Assembly (NCBI GenBank): GCA_021405325.1
Contig: QWII01000004.1
Location: 62,001-126,000, forward strand
DNA: 64,000 nt
Reading direction: 5' to 3'
Source of the DNA: Caldilinea sp. CFX5
GTDB lineage: Bacteria; Chloroflexota; Anaerolineae; Caldilineales; Caldilineaceae
The notes beneath the pieces are model-generated. The model saw only the letters and a list, made by a program, of their open reading frames with translations, did no database searches and was not told the origin of the DNA. The position numbers were made by a program, and so were the translations under genes. Below, one piece after another: positions 52,097 to 61,189 of this stretch. The stretch's first letter is position 1, and every line of letters begins with the position of its first letter.

Positions 52097-54064
52097 TTAC
52101 ACCGGCTGCGTCTGTGGCTCTTGACCAGCATAGACCGGCTGAGGCACTTCAACCTTCGCACTTTTGATCAGGTAAGGAACGTCGATAATCACCAAATCTT
52201 CCAGTGTGCGCAGGCGCAAACGCAAGATGTTGGCTGTCTGATTGTGGAGCAGTTGCGCCGGTAACGAGGAGGTAATAAACTCTGGGATAACCACCGTCGT
52301 CAACTGGTTGGCAAACTCGACATTGTTGGCATGGCTGATGTACTCGACCAGCGGTTCCAACACATCGCGATAGTCATAGTCGATACAGACCAACTGCACA
52401 CTGGCAGTCAACTCTGGGAAGCGCGCCCAACGTTGTTCGATGCGTTGACGCTGTTCAGGTGAGGTAACAATACAGACAGCCCGCACGTTGGTGGAGATCC
52501 GTTTGGCATATTGGAGGGCGCGTAGCGTTCCCCGGTGAACATCAGCAATCGGCACAATCGCCACGTCAGCAATAGTGTGCAGGTCGTTGGGGGCGAGATT
52601 GCTGGTACCCAAGGCGTCGGATACCTGCGCATAATGGCTGTGAATCGACCGTAAAAAGAAGACCAGCAACGGAATCGCCAGTGCGATGATCCAGGCGCCA
52701 TCGACAAATTTGGTCGCCACCAGGACAATAAAGACCACCCCGGTCGTCACGGCGCCAACTGTATTCAACGTGCGTTTCCACCACCACCCCTTCTCGTAAT
52801 GAATGGTTGTCGCCCCGGTGTGCTGCTCTTCGCCCGGCGGGACGCGACTGACTTTGCCCATGAGCCGCACCATGCCCGCTTGGGACAGGGTAAAGCTCAA
52901 CATCACGCCCAACGCATAGAGAGGCAACATGGCAATTTCATCGGCGCGGAAGACCACCACCAGGATGGAAGCCAGGATCGCCAGCACGACAATGCCCGAA
53001 CTGTAGACCAACCGGTCGCCCCGGTTCTGCATCCAACGCGGCAAGTAGCCATCACGCGCCAGGAAGGAGCTAAGGCGGGGAAAGTCTTGATAACCGGTAT
53101 TGGCCGCCAGCACCAGAATCAACATGGTGAAGCCTTGCACCCAGTAGTAAATCAGCCCCTCACCAGTGATCAACTTGGTCATCTGGGAGAGAACGCTATC
53201 GGTTTCGGTCGGCACAATCGCCAAATGGGTCGCCAGGAAGGAGATGCCCATAAAGAGCGTCATCGCCATCACCCCCATCCAAACCATCGTCTTGTTAGCG
53301 TTGATCGGTTCCGGCGGTTTAAAAGCTTGCACGCCGTTGCTGATTGCTTCAATCCCGGTCAACGCCGTACAACCGCCGGCAAAGGCGCGCAGAATCAACC
53401 AGAGGTAGACGAAGCCGGTAAAGGAGTGGGCTGCTTCGGCATGAAGCCGATGGGTGTTGAGCGGCGTTGCGCCAAACCAACCAAAGTAGCGCACCAGTCC
53501 GATGGCGATCACCAGCAAGACGCCGCCGACAAAGGCATAGGTGGGCAGCGCAAAGACCGTCCCGCTCTCTCGCACGCCCCGTAAATTGACCCAGGTTAAA
53601 AGGATAATTGCCGCCAGCGCCAATCCCACCCGATAATCGAATAGGCCAGGAAAGGCAGAGATGAGGGCGCGAATCCCAGCCGAAACGGACACAGAAACGG
53701 TCAGAACATAATCGGTTAAAAGCGCGCCGGCCGCAAAGAGCGAAGGCAGCGCGCCCAGGTTATCTTTCGCCACCGTATAGGCGCCGCCGCCGCCGGGGTA
53801 GTGGAGAATGGTCTGGATATAGCTGAAGATGACCAACATGATCAACAACGCAATGCCCAGCGCAATCGGCATTGTCAGCGAGAGGGCGCCGCTGCCCATC
53901 AAGATCAGAACGCCCATAATGGACTCAGTAGCATACGCATTGCTGCTGATGGGGTCCGAGGCAAAGACCGCCAAGGCGCGCACCTTGTCGAGCCGTTCAT
54001 GTAACTCGGCGCTCGACGGAAAAGGTGCGCCAATCACCCAGCGTTTTACAGTGCTGTACATCAT
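52097..54064 (-). CDS. kimA: KimA-type potassium importer (APC superfamily)
   Basis: The protein has 655 aa from the ATG at 54064 (a second ATG follows directly). The N-terminus (GAPFPSSAELHERLDKVRAL, ASDPISSNAYATESI, YPGGGGAYTVAKDNLGALPS) closely matches the pattern of B. subtilis KimA (YdaO), a high-affinity K+/H+ symporter. About twelve membrane helices follow, then a cytosolic C-terminal domain (about 510-655) of USP-like type with VAIVPIADVHRGTLRALQYA and LVCIDYDYRDVLEPLVEYI, as in KimA. KimA activity is often held down by c-di-AMP. It is linked to kdpF-kdpDE and has its own promoter with repeats that match those before kdpF. Confidence 0.85.
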   Translation of the reverse strand: MMYSTVKRWVIGAPFPSSAELHERLDKVRALAVFASDPISSNAYATESIMGVLILMGSGALSLTMPIALGIALLIMLVIFSYIQTILHYPGGGGAYTVAKDNLGALPSLFAAGALLTDYVLTVSVSVSAGIRALISAFPGLFDYRVGLALAAIILLTWVNLRGVRESGTVFALPTYAFVGGVLLVIAIGLVRYFGWFGATPLNTHRLHAEAAHSFTGFVYLWLILRAFAGGCTALTGIEAISNGVQAFKPPEPINANKTMVWMGVMAMTLFMGISFLATHLAIVPTETDSVLSQMTKLITGEGLIYYWVQGFTMLILVLAANTGYQDFPRLSSFLARDGYLPRWMQNRGDRLVYSSGIVVLAILASILVVVFRADEIAMLPLYALGVMLSFTLSQAGMVRLMGKVSRVPPGEEQHTGATTIHYEKGWWWKRTLNTVGAVTTGVVFIVLVATKFVDGAWIIALAIPLLVFFLRSIHSHYAQVSDALGTSNLAPNDLHTIADVAIVPIADVHRGTLRALQYAKRISTNVRAVCIVTSPEQRQRIEQRWARFPELTASVQLVCIDYDYRDVLEPLVEYISHANNVEFANQLTTVVIPEFITSSLPAQLLHNQTANILRLRLRTLEDLVIIDVPYLIKSAKVEVPQPVYAGQEPQTQPV

Positions 54065-54117
54065 TGCAAAAACAATCCTTTCGGCCAATCATCGTTCGTT
54101 TGGCTACCACGCTACAC

Positions 54118-54157
54118 AAAACGAGTGTGTTATCCTATACACAGGGCAACACACTCG
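54118..54157 (-). terminator. Hairpin plus T4 in the kimA leader
   Basis: On the minus strand CGAGTGTGTT and AACACACTCG form a 10-bp stem with a 16-nt loop, followed by TTTTGTG. It begins about where the predicted kimA transcript starts, so it may end read-through from the upstream gene or form a 5' end structure. Confidence 0.55.
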
Positions 54158-54161
54158 CTGC

Positions 54162-54190
54162 ATTACAAAGTCTAGCGCAATCGGGGTCAA
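54162..54190 (-). promoter_or_regulatory. Predicted kimA promoter
   Basis: On the minus strand TTGACC (54190-54185), a 17-nt spacer and TGTAAT (54167-54162). The -35 box overlaps the nearest TCAAGAAA repeat, as in PhoB/KdpE-type activation. Confidence 0.6.
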
Positions 54191-54237
54191 GAAACGATCA
54201 AGAAAAGGCCGATAGACATCAAGAAAGTATCAAGATC
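54187..54237 (-). promoter_or_regulatory. Candidate KdpE operator before kimA
   Basis: TCAAGAAA starts at 54187, 54198 and 54219 and TCAAGATC at 54230, spacings of 11, 21 and 11 bp. Direct repeats with about one helical turn between them are typical sites for OmpR/PhoB-family regulators. Confidence 0.6.
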
Positions 54238-54242
54238 ACACG

Positions 54243-54809
54243 TCACTCGGCAACCGGGTCGCGCAAGAACTGTTCGTCAAAGAGTGCATCATAGACGCCG
54301 GTTTGCAACAGCGCGTCGAAACGATGGCTGATCTCTTCAATCAACTTGTCGTCCTGCGCCGTTGACGATGACTGCCACATGGCTAGACCCGGCGTCGAAT
54401 ACTCATCCCGCGTATAGGTAATGGTGATGGCTTGCACACCGATCTGAAAGTCGATGGTGGTGCGGATCGAGCCGGACTCATCACTGTGGTCAGTTTTCAG
54501 GCGTTTGGCATGGAATTCTTCTTCAAAGGCGGCGCGATAGGAGTAGACAAAGCCGACGCCACTCAGCAACAGGAGCGCAACGACGCTCAAGTTAAAGCGC
54601 CACCCCTGAAAGATCATGATCGCCCCTAAGATCAGCCCAATCAACCCGAAGATCGGGAATAGCACAAAGGCGATAAAATAGGCCTGTCCCCCCTCGAAAT
54701 TGCTGATCTTCAACGCCAGCGTAATCGCATCACCGAGGACCACGGCCAGCGCCAGGCCCCCAACCAACCCCAGCAACGCCCCAGCTACACCCCATAAACA
54801 ACTTTTCAT
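54243..54809 (-). CDS. Membrane protein, unknown function
   Basis: The protein has 188 aa. Helices lie near residues 3-32, 44-68 and 72-92, followed by a soluble C-terminal domain with RTTIDFQIGVQAITITYTRD and an acidic end. No family motif is recognised. It precedes kimA on the same strand but is separated from it by a promoter, repeats and a hairpin, so it is probably a separate unit. Confidence 0.7.
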   Translation of the reverse strand: MKSCLWGVAGALLGLVGGLALAVVLGDAITLALKISNFEGGQAYFIAFVLFPIFGLIGLILGAIMIFQGWRFNLSVVALLLLSGVGFVYSYRAAFEEEFHAKRLKTDHSDESGSIRTTIDFQIGVQAITITYTRDEYSTPGLAMWQSSSTAQDDKLIEEISHRFDALLQTGVYDALFDEQFLRDPVAE

Positions 54810-54949
54810 ACCCTTCTACCCTTCTTTTCACTTGCTTGTTTCTGCTGCCTTGATGCTACCAAGGGCGCGTCCGATGGGCGTCCGAACGGCGCGGCAGAAG
54901 GGGAACATCTCGTCACCGTTGCGCCAAGCTTAGCTTTGTTCCTTTCAAC

Positions 54950-54978
54950 TTGCGACCTTAGCCGCTTCCGAGTACAAT
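54950..54978 (+). promoter_or_regulatory. Predicted promoter of the hsdM operon
   Basis: TTGCGA (54950-54955), a 17-nt spacer and TACAAT (54973-54978), 83 nt before the hsdM ATG. Confidence 0.5.
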
Positions 54979-55061
54979 TGTTCTGCTGATTGAACCGGCT
55001 GAGCGTACTTATCGCTTTCGTCGCCTTTGCCCCGATCCTATGGAAAGATTCATCAACCGGC

Positions 55062-57083
55062 ATGACTGATCATCATCAACTTTCAAACTTTATCTGGCAA
55101 ATTGCGGACTTGTTGCGCGGCCCCTACCGTCCGCCCCAGTACGAACGCGTCATGCTGCCGATGACGGTGTTACGCCGTTTTGATTGTGTACTGGACGCAA
55201 CCAAAGGACGGGTGCTGGCCGAGTATATCAAATGGCAGGATCGCCTACAGGGTGATGCGCTTGACAGTATGCTCAATCGCGCCGCCGGCCAGCGCTTTCA
55301 CAACCGGTCCCCGCTCAATTTTCAAAAATTGAAAGGGGATCCCGACAACATTGACAAACACTTGGTTAGCTACATTCAGGGCTTTTCCAAGAATGTGCGG
55401 GAGATCTTCGAGCGTTTTGAATTTGTCAATGAAATTGAGCGCCTGCGCGAGGCCAATATTCTCTATCTGGTGGTCTCAAAATTTAATGATATGGATTTAC
55501 ATCCCGACAAGATCGACAACATTCAAATGGGGTTGCTCTTTGAGGATCTGATCCGCCGCTTTAATGAAGCGGCCAACGAGACCGCCGGTGATCACTTTAC
55601 GCCGCGCGAAGTGATTCAGTTGATGGTCGATATCTTGTTTGCCCCGGATGACGAGATTCTGACCACCAAAGGGAAGGTCTTTAAGCTGTTAGATCCAGCC
55701 TGTGGTACAGGGGGCATGTTATCCGAAGCGCAGAACCATCTACGCGCCATGAATGCCGATTCGCAGTTGTGGGTCTTTGGACAAGACTTTAATCCGCGTT
55801 CCTATGCCATTGCCGCCTCTGACTTATTGATGAAGGGAAATGAAAATAGCGACATCCGCTATGGTGACTCGCTCATCAACGATCAATACCCCCATGAACA
55901 ATATGACTATCTGCTGGCCAACCCGCCTTTCGGCGTGGATTGGAAACGGCAGCAGAAGGCGATTCAAGATGAACACAAAGATTTGGGCTTTGCCGGTCGT
56001 TTCGGGGCGGGCCTCCCGCGGGTGAATGATGGTTCGCTCCTTTTTTTACAGCACATGATTAGCAAGTTTGAACCGGTCAACCCACAGCAGTTGCAATTTG
56101 GCTCGCGACTGGCGATTGTCTTTAATGGTTCCCCTCTTTTTACCGGTGGCGCTGGTAGCGGCGAAAGTGAGATCCGCAAGTGGATCATTGAACAGGATTG
56201 GCTGGAAGCGATTATTGCCCTGCCGGAGCAGATGTTTTACAACACTGGCATTGGCACCTACGTTTGGATCGTAACCAATCGTAAAGAGGCTCATCGCCGG
56301 GACAAAATTCAGTTAATTGACGCTCGTGAACGGTGGCAGCCCATGCGGCGCAGCCTGGGAGATAAACGGCGTTATATGAATGAAGCAAATATTGCCGCCG
56401 TGGTTTGTGAATATGGCAAGTTTGTAGAGACAGCTACAAGTAAGATTTTTACCAACGCCGACTTTGGCTATAACCGCGTACCGATTGAACGCCCGTTGCG
56501 ACTGCTCTACACGATGAATGTGGAGCGGAAGAGTAACTTTCTCAATGCCGTGCCTCATCTACTCGATGATGTACAGGCGATTGACAAGCAACTGGGTCGT
56601 GAGCCGCGCCCCAATTGGAGTGAATTTGTTCAGCGCATGCAAGATCTGCTCCAAACCCGTGGTAGCAAGTGGAAAAAGAACGAGATCAAACTCTTCCGCG
56701 AGGTTTTTACCAATGTGGAACAACAGGCAACCCCGGTGATCCTCAAGACGCGCAAAGCGAGCGGCGACCCCAATGCACGCGTTTGGGGCTGGTTTCCAGT
56801 GGGCAAAGACAATTGTGAAGAGATGTATGAGTCAAACGGCAAACTGCGCGATTTTGAGAATGTGCAGTTGCAAGATGATGTAGTGCGGTACTTTCGCCAT
56901 GAAGTGCAGCCTCATGTAACCGATGCCTGGGCCGATGGCGAAAACATCCGTAGTGCCTACGAGATCAACTTCAATCGATACTTCTATCTGTATACACCAC
57001 CGCGCCCGCTAGCAGCAATTGATGCTGATATCAAGGCAATGGAAGAGGAAATCATTCGGCTGTTACGAGAGGTGACAGCGTGA
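55062..57083 (+). CDS. hsdM: Type I restriction-modification methylase subunit HsdM
   Basis: The protein has 673 aa. The ATG at 55062 begins TDHHQLSNFIWQIADLLRG, the usual HsdM N-terminus; an earlier in-frame start adds 24 unrelated residues. The N-terminal helical domain is followed by the N6-adenine methyltransferase domain: motif I DPACGTGG (from Asp211), motif IV NPPFG (287-291), and DHFTPREVIQLMVDIL before them. With HsdS it methylates adenine in a split recognition site. It is the first gene of a defence operon, and its stop overlaps the hsdS GTG. Confidence 0.95.
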   Translation: MTDHHQLSNFIWQIADLLRGPYRPPQYERVMLPMTVLRRFDCVLDATKGRVLAEYIKWQDRLQGDALDSMLNRAAGQRFHNRSPLNFQKLKGDPDNIDKHLVSYIQGFSKNVREIFERFEFVNEIERLREANILYLVVSKFNDMDLHPDKIDNIQMGLLFEDLIRRFNEAANETAGDHFTPREVIQLMVDILFAPDDEILTTKGKVFKLLDPACGTGGMLSEAQNHLRAMNADSQLWVFGQDFNPRSYAIAASDLLMKGNENSDIRYGDSLINDQYPHEQYDYLLANPPFGVDWKRQQKAIQDEHKDLGFAGRFGAGLPRVNDGSLLFLQHMISKFEPVNPQQLQFGSRLAIVFNGSPLFTGGAGSGESEIRKWIIEQDWLEAIIALPEQMFYNTGIGTYVWIVTNRKEAHRRDKIQLIDARERWQPMRRSLGDKRRYMNEANIAAVVCEYGKFVETATSKIFTNADFGYNRVPIERPLRLLYTMNVERKSNFLNAVPHLLDDVQAIDKQLGREPRPNWSEFVQRMQDLLQTRGSKWKKNEIKLFREVFTNVEQQATPVILKTRKASGDPNARVWGWFPVGKDNCEEMYESNGKLRDFENVQLQDDVVRYFRHEVQPHVTDAWADGENIRSAYEINFNRYFYLYTPPRPLAAIDADIKAMEEEIIRLLREVTA

Positions 57084-58315
57084 GTACTGCAAATGAGTTC
57101 AAGCTTAAATACATTGCTGATTATATATCCCGTGGTGATGCTCCAGACTATGTAGATAAATCAGATATTCAAGTCATTAATCAGGCATGTGTTTGGCCAG
57201 GTGGGCTTGATTTTTCAAAGATAAAATACCATAATCCTGACTCTCTTGCTCACATAAAAAGTTGGATTCACTTAAACGATATTCTTGTCAATTCTACAGG
57301 GACAGGCACGCTTGGGAGAACTACAATTGTAGATGCAGAACCAGCAAAACCAACTTTTGCAGATGGACATGTGACAGTATTACGGGATTCATGTCAAAGG
57401 TTCTATCCCAAGTTTTTATTTTATACTTTAAGTATTCAGCAAAAGATAATAACAGCTTTGTGTTCAGAAGGTGCAACCAACCAAATCGAGTTAAGCCGTT
57501 CGAGGTTTGGTGACTTCCTAGTATATCTACCTTCACTTTCAAAACAACGTGCCATCGCCGATTACCTAGATTATACGATCACTAAGATTGACTCGTTGAT
57601 CGCTGCCAAGCAACGGCTGCTCGATCTAATGACTGAAAAACGTAGTGCTCTCATTACCTATGCTATAACCCGTGGATTAGATGCAGATGCGCCAATGCGC
57701 AATTTCGGTGTAGAGTGGTTAGGGAAGATCCCGGCACACTGGAATCTAGAGTATGCAAGGGAATTATTTAGAGAAATTGACGAACGTTCAATTACAGGTG
57801 AGGAAGAATTACTGACTGTCTCACATTTGACTGGCGTAACATTGCGCTCAGAAAAAGATGTGAATATGTTTATGGCAGAAAGTAATGAAGGATATAAAAT
57901 CTGTCAGGCAGGTGATTTGGTTATTAACACACTGTGGGCCTGGATGGGTGCAATGGGTGTAGCATTTCAAAACGGGATTGTAAGCCCTGCATATAATGTT
58001 TATCGCCCACTCGAACGATATGAACCGCGTTACATTGATCACTTGGTACGTATGCGGGTCTTCGCACAAGAGGTCACCCGTTACTCAAAAGGTGTTTGGT
58101 CATCGCGTTTACGCTTATATCCAGAAGAGTTTTTCCAAGTAATATTGCCTGTTCCCCCACTCAGTGAACAACGAGAAATCGCAGATCACATAGAACGTGA
58201 AATATCAAAATTAGATAATCTTCATATAGTAACTGAAAAGACAATTCGCTTACTTCAGGAACGTCGTACTGCCTTGATTGCAGCAGCAGTTACAGACGAA
58301 CTTCATATAGAATGA
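57080..58315 (+). CDS. hsdS: Type I restriction-modification specificity subunit HsdS
   Basis: The protein has 411 aa. The GTG at 57080 overlaps the hsdM stop. Two target-recognition domains (about 1-155 and 215-365) are each followed by a conserved coiled-coil spacer: SKQRAIADYLDYTITKIDSL and SEQREIADHIEREISKLDNL. The two domains read two halves of the target sequence, which cannot be told from sequence alone. The composition is AT-richer than hsdM, and hsdS is known to be exchanged often. Confidence 0.93.
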   Translation: MSTANEFKLKYIADYISRGDAPDYVDKSDIQVINQACVWPGGLDFSKIKYHNPDSLAHIKSWIHLNDILVNSTGTGTLGRTTIVDAEPAKPTFADGHVTVLRDSCQRFYPKFLFYTLSIQQKIITALCSEGATNQIELSRSRFGDFLVYLPSLSKQRAIADYLDYTITKIDSLIAAKQRLLDLMTEKRSALITYAITRGLDADAPMRNFGVEWLGKIPAHWNLEYARELFREIDERSITGEEELLTVSHLTGVTLRSEKDVNMFMAESNEGYKICQAGDLVINTLWAWMGAMGVAFQNGIVSPAYNVYRPLERYEPRYIDHLVRMRVFAQEVTRYSKGVWSSRLRLYPEEFFQVILPVPPLSEQREIADHIEREISKLDNLHIVTEKTIRLLQERRTALIAAAVTDELHIE

Positions 58316-58327
58316 ATCATTTTTAGT

Positions 58328-59638
58328 ATGTACATAAAAAAGATTGAGATTGCTAACTTTCGTGGCTTATCCACAAAAGATGAAGATGGAAAAATTCAGT
58401 CATCCATTGCCCTGGATTTTGATCCTACTTTCAATGTCCTGATCGGCGTGAATGGGGTTGGAAAAACATCGATACTTGATGCAATTGCTATTCTCCTTTC
58501 TCGTCTATTACCGCGCCTAACGCCAGCATTAGGCGGCTATCGTCATTTTGAGACAACTGATATTCGTAGTGGAGCTACTGCTACGACTGCACGTATCTGG
58601 TTGAACATCGAAGATCACGAGATTAACTATGCGCTTAACGAGTCACTGGCGGCAGACAGGGAAACAACTGAAGATATTGACAAACGGCTTTGCAGCAAAT
58701 TGTACAAGAGTTTTGAAAGTCGTGATGTAACTTCGCAGAAGAACGCACCCATCGCGCTTCTCTATACGACAGATCGCGCTAGTTTTCGATTGCCAAATAA
58801 AGTTAAGCCTACACCAGCCGGTCGTGCGGCAGCTTATCAGGGTGCCCTTACCGAGAAAACGGTTAACTATCGACTAATTGTTGATTGGTTACGGACCCGC
58901 CAATCGTTAGCTGGCGAAAGCGCTGAGGCAAAGCGCGTCTTGGAAATTACAGAAATAGCATTAAAGCGTTTCCTGCCTGCTTTTGGTGAACTAGAAGTAA
59001 GTGAAAATCCACCCCGTCTATACGTCAAAAAACGTGTCAAGAATCGTGATGTTCGTTTGGGTATTGAACAATTATCTGATGGAGAACGTAGTTTCCTTGC
59101 AATGGTAGTAGACACAGCGCGCCATTTAGCACAAGCTAATCCGTCTCTTGAAGATCCATTAACCGATGGTAAAGGAGTTGTATTAATTGATGAGCTAGAA
59201 CTGCATTTACATCCTAAGTGGCAGCGTTCAGTCGTCAACCATATGCAGGAAACTTTTCCAGGGTTGCAATTTATCACAACTACACATTCACCTTTCGTGA
59301 TTCAATCATTGAAGCCAGGACAACTAATCAAACTTGATCCAGAAAGCTATGAGGAAGAATATAATGAGTACGCAGACAAAAGCATTGAAGATATTACTGA
59401 AACAATCCTAGATGTTCCAATGCCGCAAAAAAGTGAACGCTATTTGCAAATGATGCAAGTGGCAGAAGAGTATTTTCGCCTATTGCGTACTGAAAAGCCT
59501 TCGTCTGAAGAAGAAAAGGCGATTCTTAAACGTAAACTTGATGAATTATCCATTCCGTTCAGTGACGATCCTGCTTACATGGCCCTTCTAAAAATTGAAC
59601 GCGAAACAATTCTTGGTTCCTCCTATGCGTCCAATTGA
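58328..59638 (+). CDS. ptuA: Septu-like AAA ATPase (PtuA)
   Basis: The protein has 436 aa. It has an SMC/RecF-type ATPase layout: IEIANFRGL at the N-terminus, Walker A GVNGVGKTS (40-48), signature LSDGERS (about 248), Walker B VVLIDELELHLHPKW (about 283-297) and the H-loop TTTHSPFVI. It is followed with 14-nt overlap by an HNH gene, the arrangement of the Septu defence system, where PtuA and PtuB form a nuclease complex against phage. It could also be a retron-type PtuA, but no reverse transcriptase is nearby. AT-rich. Confidence 0.85.
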   Translation: MYIKKIEIANFRGLSTKDEDGKIQSSIALDFDPTFNVLIGVNGVGKTSILDAIAILLSRLLPRLTPALGGYRHFETTDIRSGATATTARIWLNIEDHEINYALNESLAADRETTEDIDKRLCSKLYKSFESRDVTSQKNAPIALLYTTDRASFRLPNKVKPTPAGRAAAYQGALTEKTVNYRLIVDWLRTRQSLAGESAEAKRVLEITEIALKRFLPAFGELEVSENPPRLYVKKRVKNRDVRLGIEQLSDGERSFLAMVVDTARHLAQANPSLEDPLTDGKGVVLIDELELHLHPKWQRSVVNHMQETFPGLQFITTTHSPFVIQSLKPGQLIKLDPESYEEEYNEYADKSIEDITETILDVPMPQKSERYLQMMQVAEEYFRLLRTEKPSSEEEKAILKRKLDELSIPFSDDPAYMALLKIERETILGSSYASN

Positions 59639-60314
59639 CAAGGGGATTGCTCCCCGTACATATACAAATTATCAAGATGCCCAGCAAGACTTGGTAGATC
59701 GAATTGGTGATTACTGTAGCTACTGTGAACGACAAATCGAAACCAATCTTGCGGTTGAACATATTCAACCAAAGTCAAAAATGCCAGCGCTGCGTAACGA
59801 ATGGAATAATTTCCTACTCGGTTGCGTTAATTGTAATTCGTCAAAAGGTAGTGAGAACATTCTTGTCGACGATTATTTTTGGCCTGACACAGAAAACACC
59901 TTGCTTGTTTTTGAGTATCTTGTTGGTGGTCGTATAGTCCCTTATCCCGGGTTATCAGTCATCAATTTTTCAAAAGCTCAAGCCACGATTAGCTTATTTG
60001 GCCTAGATCGGGACCCAGGCCATCTAGATAAAAGTAAACATCCTAGTTCTAAAGACAAACGTTGGCGGAGACGACAAGAAGCTTGGGACTTAGCACAAAG
60101 AGACTTAGCACGTTTGCAACAGAACAATACCATTCAGGTTCGTGAGCTAATTGTCGAAAACGCATTAGGCAGAGGAATGTTTTCGATTTGGATGAAGGTT
60201 TTTGAAAATGATGTTGATATGCGACGCCGTTTAATCAACGCATTTAAGGGAACTGCGATAAGCTGTTTCGATCCTAATTGTATCGCCATCAATCGCATCG
60301 GTGGCAAACTGTGA
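59625..60314 (+). CDS. ptuB: Septu-like HNH nuclease (PtuB)
   Basis: The protein has 229 aa from the ATG at 59625, inside the end of ptuA. The HNH/zinc core is CSYC (Cys31, Cys34), LAVEHIQPKSKMP (His46), NNFLLGCVNCNSSKG (Cys67, Cys70, catalytic Asn). The C-terminal half is helical. In Septu, PtuB is the nuclease and PtuA the ATPase that holds it. The pair sits between hsdS and hsdR, so the two defences may be inherited together. Confidence 0.85.
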   Translation: MRPIDKGIAPRTYTNYQDAQQDLVDRIGDYCSYCERQIETNLAVEHIQPKSKMPALRNEWNNFLLGCVNCNSSKGSENILVDDYFWPDTENTLLVFEYLVGGRIVPYPGLSVINFSKAQATISLFGLDRDPGHLDKSKHPSSKDKRWRRRQEAWDLAQRDLARLQQNNTIQVRELIVENALGRGMFSIWMKVFENDVDMRRRLINAFKGTAISCFDPNCIAINRIGGKL

Positions 60315-60331
60315 GAAGGATATGATAAAGA

Positions 60332-60697
60332 ATGTCACTCACTACGCTGTCTAGCCTATCTACCTCCACTGAAGCATTTGAGAGAAACTTCAGGGAGCGT
60401 TGGTCCATCCAAATTTGTGATGCCGGCACCCAAATAACAGAAATGTCACCGTCTCCAGTCGTAGTGCAATCTATATCTTCCAAAGAGGCTCTTGTTAAAT
60501 TCCTATGCCACTTTTATGTAACCCATATGCCAATACGTGGATTGGCAGAGCTTTCTGAAACATTGCGATCTATGACTGAATTTTATAAAGAGCTACCGCC
60601 ACAAGATCAGGAGCGGTCAGCCGAACGGCAAGTAATCAGGGCAAAAGTTACAGCAACAATGGTACGGCCAGCGTTTCATCTCGATCCTACTAAATAG
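60332..60697 (+). CDS. Unknown protein downstream of ptuB
   Basis: The protein has 121 aa with an ATG at 60332. No motif is recognised: a polar N-terminus, a middle with EALVKFLCHFYVTHMP and a helical charged end. It follows ptuB by 17 nt and shares its AT-rich composition, so it may be a third Septu component. That is inference from position. Confidence 0.6.
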   Translation: MSLTTLSSLSTSTEAFERNFRERWSIQICDAGTQITEMSPSPVVVQSISSKEALVKFLCHFYVTHMPIRGLAELSETLRSMTEFYKELPPQDQERSAERQVIRAKVTATMVRPAFHLDPTK

Positions 60698-60748
60698 GTG
60701 TGCTTTTCCTTTAGGGCTTTGTTGTTCTAGAAACATTTTCTATAAAGC

Positions 60749-60804
60749 TTGACATTTTAGCGTAACTCATGATACTATTAGCACAAGTTGCTATTTAGTT
60801 GCTA
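60749..60804 (+). promoter_or_regulatory. Promoter and operator of the Phd/RelE module
   Basis: A perfect -35 TTGACA (60749-60754), an 18-nt spacer and TACTAT (60773-60778). Overlapping it are TAGCA/TGCTA (60779-60793, inverted) and TTGCTA at 60788 and 60799 (11-bp spacing), candidate antitoxin sites for autoregulation. Confidence 0.6.
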
Positions 60805-60817
60805 ACCAGAGGACGCC

Positions 60818-61189
60818 ATGACCTACATCCCAGAAATTGCTTCCATCAGTGATATGCGCGTGCGCTCCGGTGAAATCGTGGCGGCGGCGCAGCGTGGCCC
60901 GGTGATCTTAATCGAAAAAGGCAGCCGACCAGCGCTGGTGGTCGTTTCACCCGAACGCTGGAATGCGCTTATGGCGCGCCTGGAATTGCTGGAGGACGCC
61001 GTCGATGTCTATGAAACTCGCATGAATCAGGCCAGCGGCAAGAGTAAAGTTGTGCCGTTTGATCTGACCGAATATGTGGCTGACGATCCCACGGACGCCG
61101 ATAGCGAATCAACCTCTTTATCCACCAAACCATCAACACCATCATCAAATAGGGTAGAGGAAGGTCGGCTTGTATCAGTTGGTGATTGA
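60818..61189 (+). CDS. Phd/YefM-family antitoxin
   Basis: The protein has 123 aa. The N-terminus has the Phd/YefM fold pattern (SISDMRVRSGEIVAAAQRGP, VILIEKGSRPALVVVSPERW), which binds DNA and represses its own promoter. The C-terminal tail is longer than usual and Ser/Thr/Pro-rich; it should wrap the toxin. It overlaps the toxin gene by 20 nt. Confidence 0.88.
   Translation: MTYIPEIASISDMRVRSGEIVAAAQRGPVILIEKGSRPALVVVSPERWNALMARLELLEDAVDVYETRMNQASGKSKVVPFDLTEYVADDPTDADSESTSLSTKPSTPSSNRVEEGRLVSVGD

Noticed and set aside
54065..54242. c-di-AMP (ydaO-type) riboswitch before kimA
   Set aside because: The gap is short and is filled by the promoter, repeats and a simple hairpin; no ydaO-type conserved core was seen.
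54990..55061. 24-residue extension of hsdM
   Set aside because: Hydrophobic residues unlike HsdM; family similarity starts at MTDHHQLSNF.
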